This document shows, in pieces, positions 35,481 through 45,615 of a stretch of 64,000 bases of DNA. The first letter of the stretch is position 1, and every line of letters begins with the position of its first letter. The stretch spans positions 98,483,513 through 98,547,512 of the forward strand of contig OX457057.1 of the NCBI GenBank assembly GCA_949752795.1, written 5' to 3'. The notes under the pieces are model-generated. The model did not search any database. It had not been told where the DNA came from and saw nothing but the letters and a program-made list of their open reading frames with translations. The position numbers and the translations under genes were made by a program. The stretch is from Hyperoodon ampullatus (taxonomy: Eukaryota > Chordata > Mammalia > Artiodactyla > Ziphiidae).

Positions 35481-36495
35481 TCATGAGAGACTCCTGCCAA
35501 CAGTAAGAAGTAGCCAAGGAGGAAACAATCAGTAGCAGCTCTCCCAGGCCCGAGAAGGGATCCAGCCCCGTGGGAAATGTGTTGCTATTCTTATGATGCT
35601 GCCAGACAGAATCTGCAGACCCCCTCCTTGCCCTCTAGCGCCGCCTCGCCCCCTCCTCCAGCTCTGCCTCCCACCCGCCTCTTACCCAGCCAAAGCTTTG
35701 GCTTCGCAGAGGGGAGTGCAGCAGGTGCGGGCCGCAGTGTGGCAGAAACTCGCTGCTGTGTTCGCCCCCACCGGGACGAGCCGCAGGAACCGGCAGAACC
35801 GCAGCGCTGGCTCTCTGGACTCCCTCCCGCAGAGCCGGGGCCAGGAAGGCTGGGGGACGTGCAGCTGCCCCAGGGAAGCGCCAGCTCCTCACAAAATGGG
35901 CCCCTGACAGACCTCACAAAGCCAGCTGGCCCACGGGGCTCTGGAATTGGGAATGCAGCTCACGGCACACTGGGGTGGGTGATGGAAGATGCCCTTTGCT
36001 TTTGGAAGAATGTGTGGGAAGCCTAGTCTGCCCTCTGCTCAGATGGTGGATCTGAGAGGGCCCAGGGTGCTCTTGGGAGCTCCGTGACAGCCCCAAGCCC
36101 CTGCCAGTTCTGGTGTCCTGTCTGAATTGCTGTTCCAAATAGCGGTTCCTTGAGCCCAAACTGCAGCAGACACGGAGCCCTGTGCGCAGAGGACCTCTAG
36201 TCCCAGGGAGGCTGCTGCTGGGCCCTCCTTGCTCAGAGAACCCTCCTCTTTAGGCCTGTAGCTCCTGATGGAAGCTCTGAGAGCCCACAGGGTCTGGGTC
36301 TGTGGGATTCAAGTGTTTCATCAAGGTAGTATTCAAGGTATGGTTTAAGACTGGGGGCCTAACCAGAGCTGCAGGGGGACAGTGACCTCAGTGAGCTCTG
36401 GGAATGACAGATGACTACAAGGCGGGACTGGTTTGGTTTAGGGCCTCATAGAAGCTGGACTGGCAGTGTCCCAACCTGAGTGTGGCCTGGGTATT
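35481..36495. other. Upstream flank of the CpG island
   Basis: Repeat-poor, moderately GC-rich sequence extending the KCNA2 domain. It may hold enhancers or alternative exons, but I see no specific site I can support. Confidence 0.35.
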
Positions 36496-36665
36496 TTGGA
36501 ACCAGCCAGGCTGGGACTGAAATCCCTGCCAGGTCCTAGGCAAGTTCATTCATGTCTCTGGACCTCAGTTTCCTCATCTGCAAAATGAGGATATTTCACA
36601 GGCTGCTGTGAGGGTTAAATTGTTTATGCAAAGAGTTTAGCGCCCAGCAGACACTCCACAAATGT
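36496..36665 (+). mobile_element. MIR SINE
   Basis: CTCTGGACCTCAGTTTCCTCATCTGCAAAATGAGGATATTTCACAGGCTGCTGTGAGGGTTAAATTG...AGCGCCCAGCAGACACTCCACAAATGTTGG. It is the first clear interspersed repeat to the right of the repeat-poor block. Confidence 0.9.
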
Positions 36666-36965
36666 TGGTTTCTCCACTCTGCTTCCCTAGGAAACTCCCC
36701 TCCTAACTCCCAGCTTCCTGCTTATAGCTTTTGGCTCTTTCTCTAAGTGCCCAGTCACCAGGTTCTCTCTGCTTCTCAGCCTGCCCACCCCTCGCTTTCC
36801 TTGAGGTCTCAGCCATTCCCACCTCCTTCACCAAACTCTGCTTCACACTCCTTCTAGAGGCTTCCCCCGACCAGCCCCAGGGCTCTCATCCTCCTTCTTG
36901 CCACATAGGGTCTTTCTGTCAATTAAAGCACAACAGTCTTAGCCATTTCATCATATCTATATATT
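36666..36965 (+). mobile_element. L2-like fragment, diverged
   Basis: CTCAGCCATTCCCACCTCCTTCACC...TCACACTCCTTCTAGAGGCTTCCCCCGACCAGCCCCAGGG resembles the L2 section before its 3' end. Assignment is weak. Confidence 0.4.
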
Positions 36966-37034
36966 TTCTTGGCCCTCCTCTGTTGAAATGAAAGCCGTGG
37001 ACAGAGAAAAGTTCTCAAGGGAGAATTAATAATT

Positions 37035-37240
37035 GTGCTCACTGGTGACATATGCTTAACATGTGTCAGACACTGTGCCAAGCACCTCTAGCCCAGTGGG
37101 ACGTGTAATCCTTGCAGCTCGAGGAGGTGATTTCTACATCAGCACCATCGCAGAGAAAAGGAAGCTGAGGCAGAGAGATGAAGCAACCTGTCCAAGGCCA
37201 CCGAGTGGTGGCTCTGGGACTTGAATGAGGTCTTGACACA
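37035..37240 (-). mobile_element. MIR SINE, minus strand
   Basis: GTGTCAGACACTGTGCCAAGCACC...AAAGGAAGCTGAGGCAGAGAGATGAAGCAACCTGTCCAAGGCCACCGAGTGGTGGCTCTGGGACTTGAATG. Confidence 0.8.
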
Positions 37241-37554
37241 CCTGTAACCCTCACAGTCCCTGCTCAGGTAGAATGGGCAGCCCTTAAATTTCCTTTCCTT
37301 CTCTGGGATTTTCCTCTGACCCTCCTTCCATCTGGTTGGCCTCAGGCCTATGTCATCCTACCTCTACCCTTTAAAGCCTGGTCTAAGTGTGAACAGCAGC
37401 CAAAAAGAAATTAACCAGAGAAGGAAAGAAATTAACCAAAGAAGCAAATTAAAAAAAGAAGCATAACAGTTGTTCAGGGCTCTACCTCTGTGGCTCCCCC
37501 TCTGAAAAGTGTCACTTGGTTTGGTAATGCTGGGTGAGAGAAAGAACGGGGCCC

Positions 37555-37710
37555 AATTCTTACCCCTGACACTTGCTAGCTGTGTGAACTTGAGCAAGTT
37601 ATTTTAACTCTGAGCCTTAGTTTCTGATCTGTCTATAGGACAGCAAAATGACTTCGCGGGGCTGAGGGGTAAGGATTAAATGAGGCATGGAGTAGACAGC
37701 CAGCTAGCTT
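37555..37710 (+). mobile_element. MIR SINE
   Basis: TTGCTAGCTGTGTGAACTTGAGCAAGTTATTTTAACTCTGAGCCTTAGTTTCTGATCTG...GGGGTAAGGATTAAATGAGGCATG. Confidence 0.85.
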
Positions 37711-38071
37711 AACCTAGGTGTTTAAGGTCACCGTTTCCCATTTTGGCCATGAAAGATCAGCTGGAGTGCCCCTTGATGCACTCCCTGGGGCAGGTCAAAC
37801 CCCAAAGACCACTCCCTGCCCCTTCAGTCCAGTTTTCTGCTTGGGAGCCAGGTCCTGCTTTCAGCAGAGGGAAAGACCTGGTCACCGTCACAGCGAGTGA
37901 CCAGCCCCCGCCCAGCACAGGGAAGGTGTCAGTTCCTGCGCTCCAGGACTACAGCCATTGAAGGGAGGAGCGTCCATGCCCACACCGACCCCCATCCCCA
38001 CCCAAGCACCACAGGGACAGGAGGGAGGGGCTTAGTTTTTTCCACCACAATTTATGAACATAGGGGCCTCT

Positions 38072-38105
38072 AGAGCTGGTCACTCCTCTGGGAGTGACCA
38101 GCTCT
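38072..38105. repeat. Perfect 15-bp inverted repeat with 4-base loop
   Basis: AGAGCTGGTCACTCC (38072-38086) is followed by TCTG and then by its exact reverse complement GGAGTGACCAGCTCT (38091-38105). The pairing stops cleanly at both ends. No surrounding mobile element was recognised. Confidence 0.97.
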
Positions 38106-38274
38106 CCCTCCTTGCATGACTCCCACCTCTGCTGATGCTTGCTGTAAAATGGGGATACTTCACAGGCTGTTGGGAGGGTTAGCCCACGAACCCACCCACC
38201 CACTGTGGCAGCACAGCCCCGCTAGCCCACAGAAGCAGGGCAGGGAAGCATGGAATGTGAGCCCAGGCACTGGG

Positions 38275-38450
38275 CTGACAGCTCTCCATAGACCATTTGA
38301 TTTAATCCTTGCCACCAGTCAGTGGGAAAGATGCCATTATCTCCATTTTACAAATGCAGATACTGAAGCTCAGAGAAGGCAAGTCGCTGTCCAGGGTAAT
38401 TTAGCCGGTAAGTGGTGAGGCTAGGATGGAACTGGACTGTCTGATTCCAC
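38275..38450 (-). mobile_element. MIR SINE, minus strand
   Basis: TTATCTCCATTTTACAAATGCAGATACTGAAGCTCAGAGAAGGCAAGTC...CGGTAAGTGGTGAGGCTAGGATGGAACTGGACTGTCTGATTCC. Confidence 0.85.
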
Positions 38451-38799
38451 AAATCACCATTCCATTCTGCTGCTTGCTTCCACTGTTAGCAGAGTGGCAG
38501 GCCTCTGGACTCACTCCCTGGTCTCAGGAACGTGGATTCAATCCAGCAGAACTTGCAGAGCCTCAGGGCATATCAGCATGTCCTGTGGAGGTTGCCCAAC
38601 CCAACAGGAGGTCTGATTTAGAGTTGGGCTGGTGCTGACTGTGATGAACTCTTCACACGAGGGGAGGGAGTCGGGGCTGTGGCGCATATGATTCAGGAAC
38701 TGAAGGCTCTGCCTTATGCCCTTTGCTGGAGCAGCTCTAGTGATTCTTCTCTCATCTGCAAGACCCAGGGCTCAGCATCCCTCACCCTGGCCAAGGGAT

Positions 38800-38985
38800 A
38801 TCCAGCACAGAACATCAGACCAGGGCTGTAGTCTTAGCATGCAGAGCTGTGTGACCCAAGGCCACTCACTTGACCTTTTGGTGCCACAGTTTACTTGTAA
38901 AATAGGAAGGATAACATTTCCCGCCCCCACCCCCTTTGTTTCATAGGGTAGAGAAAGAGGGAGGAAGGAAGGAAGGAAACTAACA
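38800..38985 (+). mobile_element. MIR fragment followed by (GGAA)n
   Basis: TGTGTGACCCAAGGCCACTCACTTGACC...GTTTACTTGTAAAATAGGAAGG is MIR-like. A short GGAAGGAAGGAAGGAAA tract lies near 38962. Confidence 0.55.
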
Positions 38986-39514
38986 TTCACTGTTAGTGTG
39001 TGTTACAATCTCATTTGCTGGGATCAGAGAGAAGAATATGTGTGGACACACTTGGAAAAGCCAAAAGCCTGATCCATGTGGGAGAGTCCACTGTTCTTGT
39101 GATTGTCGTCACTGCTGTCGTGACTGTGCCCTGCCAGTGTGTGTCATGCCTGGCGTCTGAGGACTTCCTCTGGAAGTACAGTGAGTATCATTGCAGCCCC
39201 CTACTTATCTGAGAACTGCCTCCTACACGTCTCCTAAGGTGGTCAAGGGCTGCCTCCTACAGGAAGCCTTCTGAGATTAACTCCTGCTGCCTCCAAGGAA
39301 CTCCTGTATGGAGGCCTGGGCCTTGGTTCCTGTCCTGAATTAGCTGCTATGCACTCATCCCACTGTCCTGCAAATCTTGACCAAATAGAAGAGTACATTA
39401 AAGAATGGTTGAAGGGGGTGGGCCTTTCCTCACCTTTTGGAGCCACTCCCCCGTGTCAGGCGCTATGCTGATTGTCTCACAATCAGGCCCCTGCTGTTAA
39501 CACCCAAAGGCAGA

Positions 39515-39700
39515 ATAGCATAGTGGTTGAAGCACAGCTGTCGGTGCTGGCAGGTTCAGGGCCTGATCCCAGGCCTGGCACCTTTTGACTCTGTGACTTG
39601 GGTCCTCACCTCATATTTCTATTGAGTGATTGGAATGTAAAGCGCTTAGAACAGTGCCTGTGCCCTAGCAAACACTAGGCGTTAGCCGCCAGCAGACCAT
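39515..39700 (+). mobile_element. MIR SINE, near full length
   Basis: It opens AGAATAGCATAGTGGTTGAAGCAC, has CTGTGACTTGGGTCCTCACC and ends AATGTAAAGCGCTTAGAACAGTGCCTG...AACACTAGGCG. Its middle is diverged. Confidence 0.85.
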
Positions 39701-40240
39701 CCTCTCAGCACGGTCACCATGGTCTTCTCTATTAGGAACGGAAGTGGGAGAAGTTTATGATGAGCTGTGAGAGCAGACGCCTTCTGTGTTCCAGGCCACA
39801 TCCCCTGGACCACTTAGGACTTTAGCTTCCCGTGGAGGAAGTTTGGCTTCTGGGCGTGCTGGCAGTGTCCCCCCTCAACCACAGCGTCTCTGGGCTCTTC
39901 TGACACAGGACTCTTTCTGTGGCCAGCATGGCTCACTAAGGCTGCCCAGCGTGGCCTGGATGTCGGGAGAGGCAACTCTGAATGCCCTGACAGCCCGTCT
40001 GTAAGAGGGACAATTCACATTCTCCAGCCGGCACCGCATATGGCTGCCATCTGTACCGAGTCCCGGTGGCTCACAGAGGAAAGCAGCTCAATCCCGTGAG
40101 CCAGCTGGCCCGGGTCAGATCAAGGTCCGGAGCAAGGTTGCTCCCCGGTGCTGCTCATGGCTGGCTCCCTGGGTGCTCTGTCCTCAGCCCAGGCCTGTCT
40201 CCACAGCTGCAGGCTCATCAGCCCCGCTTCACAGGCCTGC
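39701..40240. other. Intergenic DNA, nothing recognised
   Basis: No supported feature. Confidence 0.35.
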
Positions 40241-40272
40241 TTCTCCTTCTCCTTCTCCTTCTCCTTCTCCTT
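40241..40272 (+). repeat. (TTCTCC)5 hexamer repeat
   Basis: Five full TTCTCC units plus TT. Confidence 0.97.
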
Positions 40273-40279
40273 GTTGGGA

Positions 40280-40735
40280 GTGGACACCTTTTACCCTGTT
40301 GCCCAAGCTAGAAACCAGGGAGTCCTCATCAGCTCTCTTTGCTTCCCCCACCCTGACATCACCCACAGGCAATTAATCACTTGGCCTTGGCATCTGTTCA
40401 CTGTTCTCCAACTCCCTCTCCCTCTCCTCCTACCCTGGTTTAAGCCACCTGCAGGCATGGTCTGGGCCACTGCAGCCTTTCCTGGTCCCCTGCCTTTAGA
40501 CTAGCTCCCCCCCTCTTCTCCCCCCATGGTTGTCATGGTTATCCTCCTAAGGCGCAAATCCAATCGTGTCACTTACTTCTTAACTCCTCTTTGGCTCCCT
40601 AAACTGCATGACCTAAAAGGCAAGCAAAGCCCTTCATGATCTGATGTTCCCCTGCCCTCCCTTTGTCCCCCATCCCAGAAGTCTATATTGGCATCAAATT
40701 AAATTATCTTGAAGGCTCAAATTGGCTCAAAACAC
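40280..40735 (+). mobile_element. L2 LINE, left part
   Basis: TTGCCCAAGCTAGAAACCAGGGAGTCCTCATC...GCAAATCCAATCGTGTCACTTACTTC...AAGGCAAGCAAAGCCCTTCATGATCTG is L2 text in order. The element seems split by a MIR and to continue at 40970. Confidence 0.85.
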
Positions 40736-40739
40736 GCAG

Positions 40740-40925
40740 ATGAACTAAAGACCTAAAGTCAGATAGGCCTGGGATTGAGTCCTGGCTCTGCTGTTTGCCA
40801 CTCTTGTGACCTCAGGTGGGGTGTTTTTCCTCTCTGAGTTCCAGTCTGTAAAATGGGAATAATAATGCCTAATTCTCGCTCCAAGGATCAAATGAGAGAA
40901 TGTGCACAGGGTGTTTATCTCAGTA
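40740..40925 (+). mobile_element. MIR SINE
   Basis: AGATAGGCCTGGGATTGAGTCCTGGCTCTGCTGTTTGCCACTC, CAGTCTGTAAAATGGGAATAATAATGCC, AAGGATCAAATGAGAGAATG. It appears to be inserted in the L2. Confidence 0.88.
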
Positions 40926-40969
40926 CCTCACCTGCAGGAAGGGCTAAAGAAATATGAGCTTCCAGATGG

Positions 40970-41280
40970 TTTCAGGCTCCCAACACAGAACACCCTGTCC
41001 CCACATCACCCCAATGACTACTTTTCTAACATTCAACTCATGTCACATCCTCCACGAAGCCTTTCTGGACATTTTCCCTGGTCCTCACCCTCTAAGGCAA
41101 TGCCTGAATGCTTTCTGGGACACAGGTTATTGAGTTCCTGGGTCTGTCTCTGTCCCTATGTTGTCTTCCACTGGGCAGGGGGCATCCTGAAGGCAGGGGC
41201 GCGTGTCTTCTGCCTGCATCCCTGTGTTTGGTCCAGGCCGAGCACAGAGCATCTGGCCCAGCCGTGTGTGTGAACTAGTG
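40970..41280 (+). mobile_element. L2 LINE, right part
   Basis: CAACTCATGTCACATCCTCCACGAAGCCTTTCTGGAC...ATCCTGAAGGCAGGGGCGCGTGTC follows the normal L2 3' section. Confidence 0.65.
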
Positions 41281-41544
41281 TGAACACTGGCAGGTGCATG
41301 GCCTCCGTGGCACCCCACAGCTTAACCATCTCCCCCTGCCTTTCAGCCCCCAGACTTGGCATCTCTGGAAGGCCCCTGCTTCTGAAGAACCCTGAGTCAC
41401 CACAGGACCAGGCAGGGGCTGTTGCTGACTCTTTCCTTAAGCCTAGAGGGGTCAAGAAGGAGGGCCGGCCTTACACCAGCCACTGCCAGGGGGCAGAGCA
41501 TTGCCCAGAGGACGGCAGAGTGGGGAGGATGATTGCCTGGAGGG

Positions 41545-41670
41545 ATGTGGCTCCCTATTTCACAGAGAGGTTAGGCAACTTGCTCAAGGTCAGACTGCTA
41601 GTCCAGGCAAGAGCCAGGATTTGAATTCAAGCTCCAGAATTCATGGTCTTAACTATTCTGCTGTGCTGTT
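41545..41670 (-). mobile_element. MIR SINE, minus strand
   Basis: TATTTCACAGAGAGGTTAGGCAACTTGCTCAAGGTCAGACTGCTAG...AGCCAGGATTTGAATTCAAGC. Confidence 0.82.
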
Positions 41671-41864
41671 TTCATAGCTCGAGTATCCAGGCATCCTATG
41701 GGCTGGACTTGATCTTGTCCACCTGTCACTCTGCGCTTTAAGCTTTTCAAGGATTCCTAAGGACTCTTTGAGTCACTTTCCTCCCGCTTCTGCATGCATG
41801 CTTTCAGGGACGGTGCTTACTCCCTCTCACTGTGGGCCATTCCAATTTTGGACAGAGCTGACTT

Positions 41865-42061
41865 ATTTTATTTGTTTATTTTTTTTGCGGTACGTGGGCC
41901 TCACTGCTGTGGCCTCTCCCGTTGCAGAGCACAGGCTCAGCGGCCATGGCTCATGGGCCCAGCCGCTCCGCGGCATGTGGGATCTTCCCGGACCGGGGCA
42001 CGAACCCGTGTCCTCTGCATCGGCAGGCGGACTCTCAACCACTGTGCCACCAGGGAAGCCC
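41865..42061 (-). mobile_element. CHR-2-type SINE, minus strand, 15-bp internal deletion
   Basis: It runs GCGGTACGTGGGCCTCACTGC to CCACCAGGGAAGCCC, with target duplication AGAGCTGACTT at 41854-41864 and 42062-42072. Compared with other copies it lacks about 15 bases between two AGGCT repeats (copies elsewhere have CAGGCTCCGGACGCGCAGGCT; here only CAGGCT). Confidence 0.95.
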
Positions 42062-42480
42062 AGAGCTGACTTTTTGATTGCCTTTCATTGACCTGGAATC
42101 TTCCTTCCTGAAGCCTTCACTCAGGGATCTTCATTCCACTCGTGGCCATAAAGTACAGTTCTATACCCCCCTCCCCAGCAAACATCTGCACTTCACAAAG
42201 TTGAAGAGAGTGACCAGGAGCCCCAAGGCCTCTGTTCTTTGAGGTCATCATCCCTGGGCCCTCACCTCTTCCTAAAATGCCATGGCTTAAGACTTTGCAT
42301 CACCCTGCCATTCTCTGAAAATTACTCATTAAGTATGCCTCATGAGAGGTCCCCACCAGAGAGAGCTTTGGCCCAGGTGTGGCCCAAACAGCCCAGAAGT
42401 GGGGGAACAGTCACTGCTCTTGCCCCACGAATGCAGCCTAGCACACACTGTCTCCTTAGTGTCCACAGCCCGGGGCCTGA

Positions 42481-42508
42481 TTATTACTATAACCTTATTA
42501 CTATAACC
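42481..42508 (+). repeat. 14-bp tandem duplication
   Basis: TTATTACTATAACC is present twice, head to tail. Confidence 0.95.
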
Positions 42509-42569
42509 CCTACATCCTTCTTCTCTCCTCTTTACTGCCTTTAGTCCATAGAGAAGGGGAATAAAGCAG

Positions 42570-42740
42570 ACAAACCAGAAGCAACTTGATATCATGAAAA
42601 GACAGTCGGCTTGGCAGTTCCAGCCCCAGCTCTGCCACCTTGGGGCATGTGACCTTGAGGAAGTCATTTCCCCTCGCTGGGCCTCAGCTGCTTCCTCTGT
42701 AAAATGGGAAAGCTGGACTACATGATGTACATGGCCTCTT
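42570..42740 (+). mobile_element. MIR-like SINE
   Basis: CTTGATATCATGAAAAGACAGTCGGC...CCAGCTCTGCCACC...GAGGAAGTCATTTCCCCTCGCTGGGCC...CTCTGTAAAATGGGAAAGCTGGACTACATG. Confidence 0.75.
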
Positions 42741-42824
42741 CTTGTTCTATGACTTGTTCTTCGACTTTGCCCCAGCTAAGGAATGGGAGCCCCATACAGA
42801 CAAATAGACATGTCTCATTTATGC

Positions 42825-42990
42825 TCCACTAGTATTCTAAGTGAGCTGATTATAACTATTCTACTGAGAGAACATAGAGACTCAGAGATGGTTGTGTGGA
42901 TCTGCTCAAGGTCACATGGCTCTAGTAAGTGGCAGAGTTGGGATTCGGGCCCAGGCCTCATTGATCCCCAAGTCAGCAGTTCCCCCATCA
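42825..42990 (-). mobile_element. MIR-like SINE, minus strand
   Basis: GCTCAAGGTCACATGGCTCTAGTAAGTGGCAGAGTTGGGATTCGGGCCCAGGCC. Confidence 0.8.
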
Positions 42991-44405
42991 CATCTCACCG
43001 CCTGTTTAAAAAGGGAGGAAGGAATTTTGGAGCTGCCAGATCACTTTGAAACGAATCCTGAAGTAATTCAAAACAGTGCAAACCTGATGCTCAGAGCATC
43101 TTAATAATGGTCTCTGAGTCCAAGATGGGTCATTACAAGGGGAACTCAGGGAGTCTTCAATTCTGAGCACCTATGGAGAGAAAGTGGGTTTAAACTGCAG
43201 TGAGATGGTTCAGTTAGATATGGGGGAAAACGATGGACTCTGTGGGACATTTGACTGACTAAGGGACCCAAAGGAGACCTTTAAGAACAGGGTAGGGGCC
43301 TGATTGCCTGCTACACACCACTTAGGAATGGCCTTCCCCAGAATGCTGAGGAAGTAGAATTAGGTAGGTGAAAGATTGGATAGGAAAATATCGGCTAGCA
43401 AATCCGTGTTTGTTGAATGGAATGAGTTCTGGTCTGGAGAGGCAGCAGAGCCTTGTCCAGGAAACTCAGATCTGGGGTTCTGGATGATTCATACTTTCTG
43501 ACCTGTCTTTGAAGAAGGGGAGAGAAAGGGAAGATAGAGGATTGAGCCATTTTGGCAGCTTTCCTGGTGTTGCAGAGACAAGATGCACCTGGGAAAGTGA
43601 ACGGAAGGCAATCTATGAATGAACAAGGGCCTAGGGGCGCGAGGAATAACTAGATGAGGGGACAGGGCGTCAGAACCCTGTCCTTTTGCCCCTCCACACT
43701 CCCAGCCCGATCTTGGCTTGCCTGCTTTTCTCCTGGAATTCCAGGATCATCCAACAGTGCCACCCAGTGGCGATATGGGTGAGGTGCGGAGAGGTGCCCA
43801 GGGAAGCCAAAACCGGATGGGGGAAGAGGGAGAGGACCCAGCCACTCAGAAAGAGAAAACTCTGAGCTTCTTCCTGCCTTGAGGGTGTGGTGCTGGGCTG
43901 TCCACGGGTCTCTGGGTCTAGGCAGAGATGTCCTATAAGAGTCCTGCACACCCCAAAGGACTTGCTTTCTTCTCTGATCTCTGGCCCTTAGAATCTGCTG
44001 CGTTAAGCCGTAGATCCCCAAGCCAGCTTGGCCGTGCACTTGAAGAGGCAGGGGTGTCTGCAGCCCCTCCCCTGGACCTCCCTTTCTGGGGTGAAGAGGG
44101 GCTGTGGAGGCAGCTGCCAGCTGGCCCTCCCCCTGCATTCATCTGGTCACAGCCAAGGTCATGGTTGTTGCCAGGTCAGCACAGTGGGGTCTCTGGGACA
44201 GCAGTGGAGGGGCTGGAAGTCACTTCACAATGGACTGCATACCCTTCCCTCCTCTTCCAGCTGCACCTGTCCATGAACTTCCGGGAACTAAGCAGAAGTT
44301 CTTCCTCTAAGAAAAGTGGGACCCCAGAGTTAAATGGTAAAGAAGGTGGCATGGTGCCTAAGAAAAACACAATAGAACCTGGGAATGAGGGTTCAATGGA
44401 AACTC
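42991..44405. other. Intergenic DNA, nothing recognised
   Basis: Overlapping frames of 160-165 residues occur on both strands around 43.65-44.43 kb. They lack a recognisable domain and interrupt each other. The motif GCCACCCAGTGGCGATATGG near 43761 is weakly CTCF-like. Confidence 0.4.
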
Positions 44406-44610
44406 TTCTCTCCAGGCTTCTGTGATACAGATAAGACCTAGCAGGGATGGGTACTATTTTCATTCCTTTTCTACAAATACAGAGACTGAAGCTTAGTGAG
44501 GTTGAGTGACTCACCAATGGCCATGTAGCCAGTGACCAGGTGCAAGAATCAGGAGCTGAACTGCGGTCTGTCTGACTCACCAGCCCAGCCCTAAACTGGG
44601 CACGAGCCAA
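44406..44610 (-). mobile_element. MIR SINE, minus strand
   Basis: TTTTCTACAAATACAGAGACTGAAGCTTAGTGAGGTTGAGTGACTCACCAATGGCCATGTAGCC...CTGAACTGCGGTCTGTCTGACTC. Confidence 0.8.
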
Positions 44611-44989
44611 GCACCATGGGGGCACCTGGAGCTTGGCACTTAAGAGCCACTCAACAAATATTAGTTGAATAAGTATATCCCTCTCTAGAGCTGGAGAGGG
44701 CAGCAGAGTGGTCAGCAATTGACTCTAACCCAAGGCAGAATGAACTAGCTTAAATTCAGGAATAAAGTACAAAAGGGCATAAGAAAAGGAAAGCCTTCAT
44801 AAAAGATGGGGGATTTGAGAGGTGTCTTTAAGGAGAATGTCCAAAAGCCTGAAAGAGGTGTTGAGGCAAGGGTTGGGGCTTTCTGCCTGGGAAATCTGTG
44901 TATCTCACCCCCTACTTCGTACATCTGTCCACTGGCGGCAGAAAGGCTCTCCAGGACAGCCCATCTCAAACAGCAACCTCCACCGCTTT

Positions 44990-45200
44990 GCACCTAATCA
45001 TGCTGTATTTCTCTTCATAGCATTTATCTCAACCTGTCAATTTGCTATGTACTTATTTGTTCATTGTCTTATTCCCCTACTACTAGAATGTAAAGTCCAT
45101 GAGGAGTGATTTTGAGGGTTTTTCTATATTTCCTTATTCCCAATGCCTGGAACACTGTGGGTGCTCAATACATAATTGTAAAATAAGTGCCTAAGTGAAT
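44990..45200 (+). mobile_element. L2 LINE, 3' terminus
   Basis: TACTAGAATGTAAAGTCCATGAGGAGTG...CAATGCCTGGAACACTGTGGGTGCTCAATACATAATTG, ending in (TGAATGAG)-like units. Confidence 0.82.
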
Positions 45201-45239
45201 GAGTGAATTCCAGGGTCAGGGGACAACAGGGACAGAGCA

Positions 45240-45615
45240 CAGAAGAAATCTCACCTGTCCCAGGAATTCCAGGTCAGGCAGCATGGAAAGACGACAAGAC
45301 AAGAAGGATCATTGAGAGAGACTGGGAAAGGCCTAGAAGGTCATTCTGAGGAGTTGATTTATTTTGTCCTGTAGACAAAAGGGAACCCCTGAGGGTTTTG
45401 TGTCGGTGTGTGACAGGAGCTAACCTAGGTTTTGGGAAGATAACTTAGGAATGTAATGTACTTTGTAGTGAAAACATGGAATGGATGATCTGAGAACAGA
45501 GGCAGGAAACCAGAAAGGAGAAGGTTGCTTCTCCAGGTGAGAGATGACAAGGGATGAAGGGATGAAGCAGTGAGGATGGCAGCAAAGAGGAAGCACCAAC
45601 AGGGAGCCATCGCAG
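45240..45615 (-). mobile_element. L2-clade LINE, minus strand, diverged
   Basis: GAAAGGCCTAGAAGGTCATTCTGAGGAGTTGATTTATTTTGTCC...GGAGAAGGTTGCTTCTCCAGGTGAGAGATGACAAGGG resembles the antisense of L2 inner 3' sequence. Assignment is tentative. Confidence 0.5.

Noticed and set aside
34705..35535. Plus-strand open frame of 276 residues over the CpG island
   Set aside because: It is rich in Arg, Pro, Ala and Gly only because the DNA is GC-rich. Long frames occur in several frames of both strands at the same place and none has a domain.
43650..44718. Frames of 162-180 residues on both strands
   Set aside because: Mutually overlapping, no recognisable domain, partly over a MIR; no splice model supports them.
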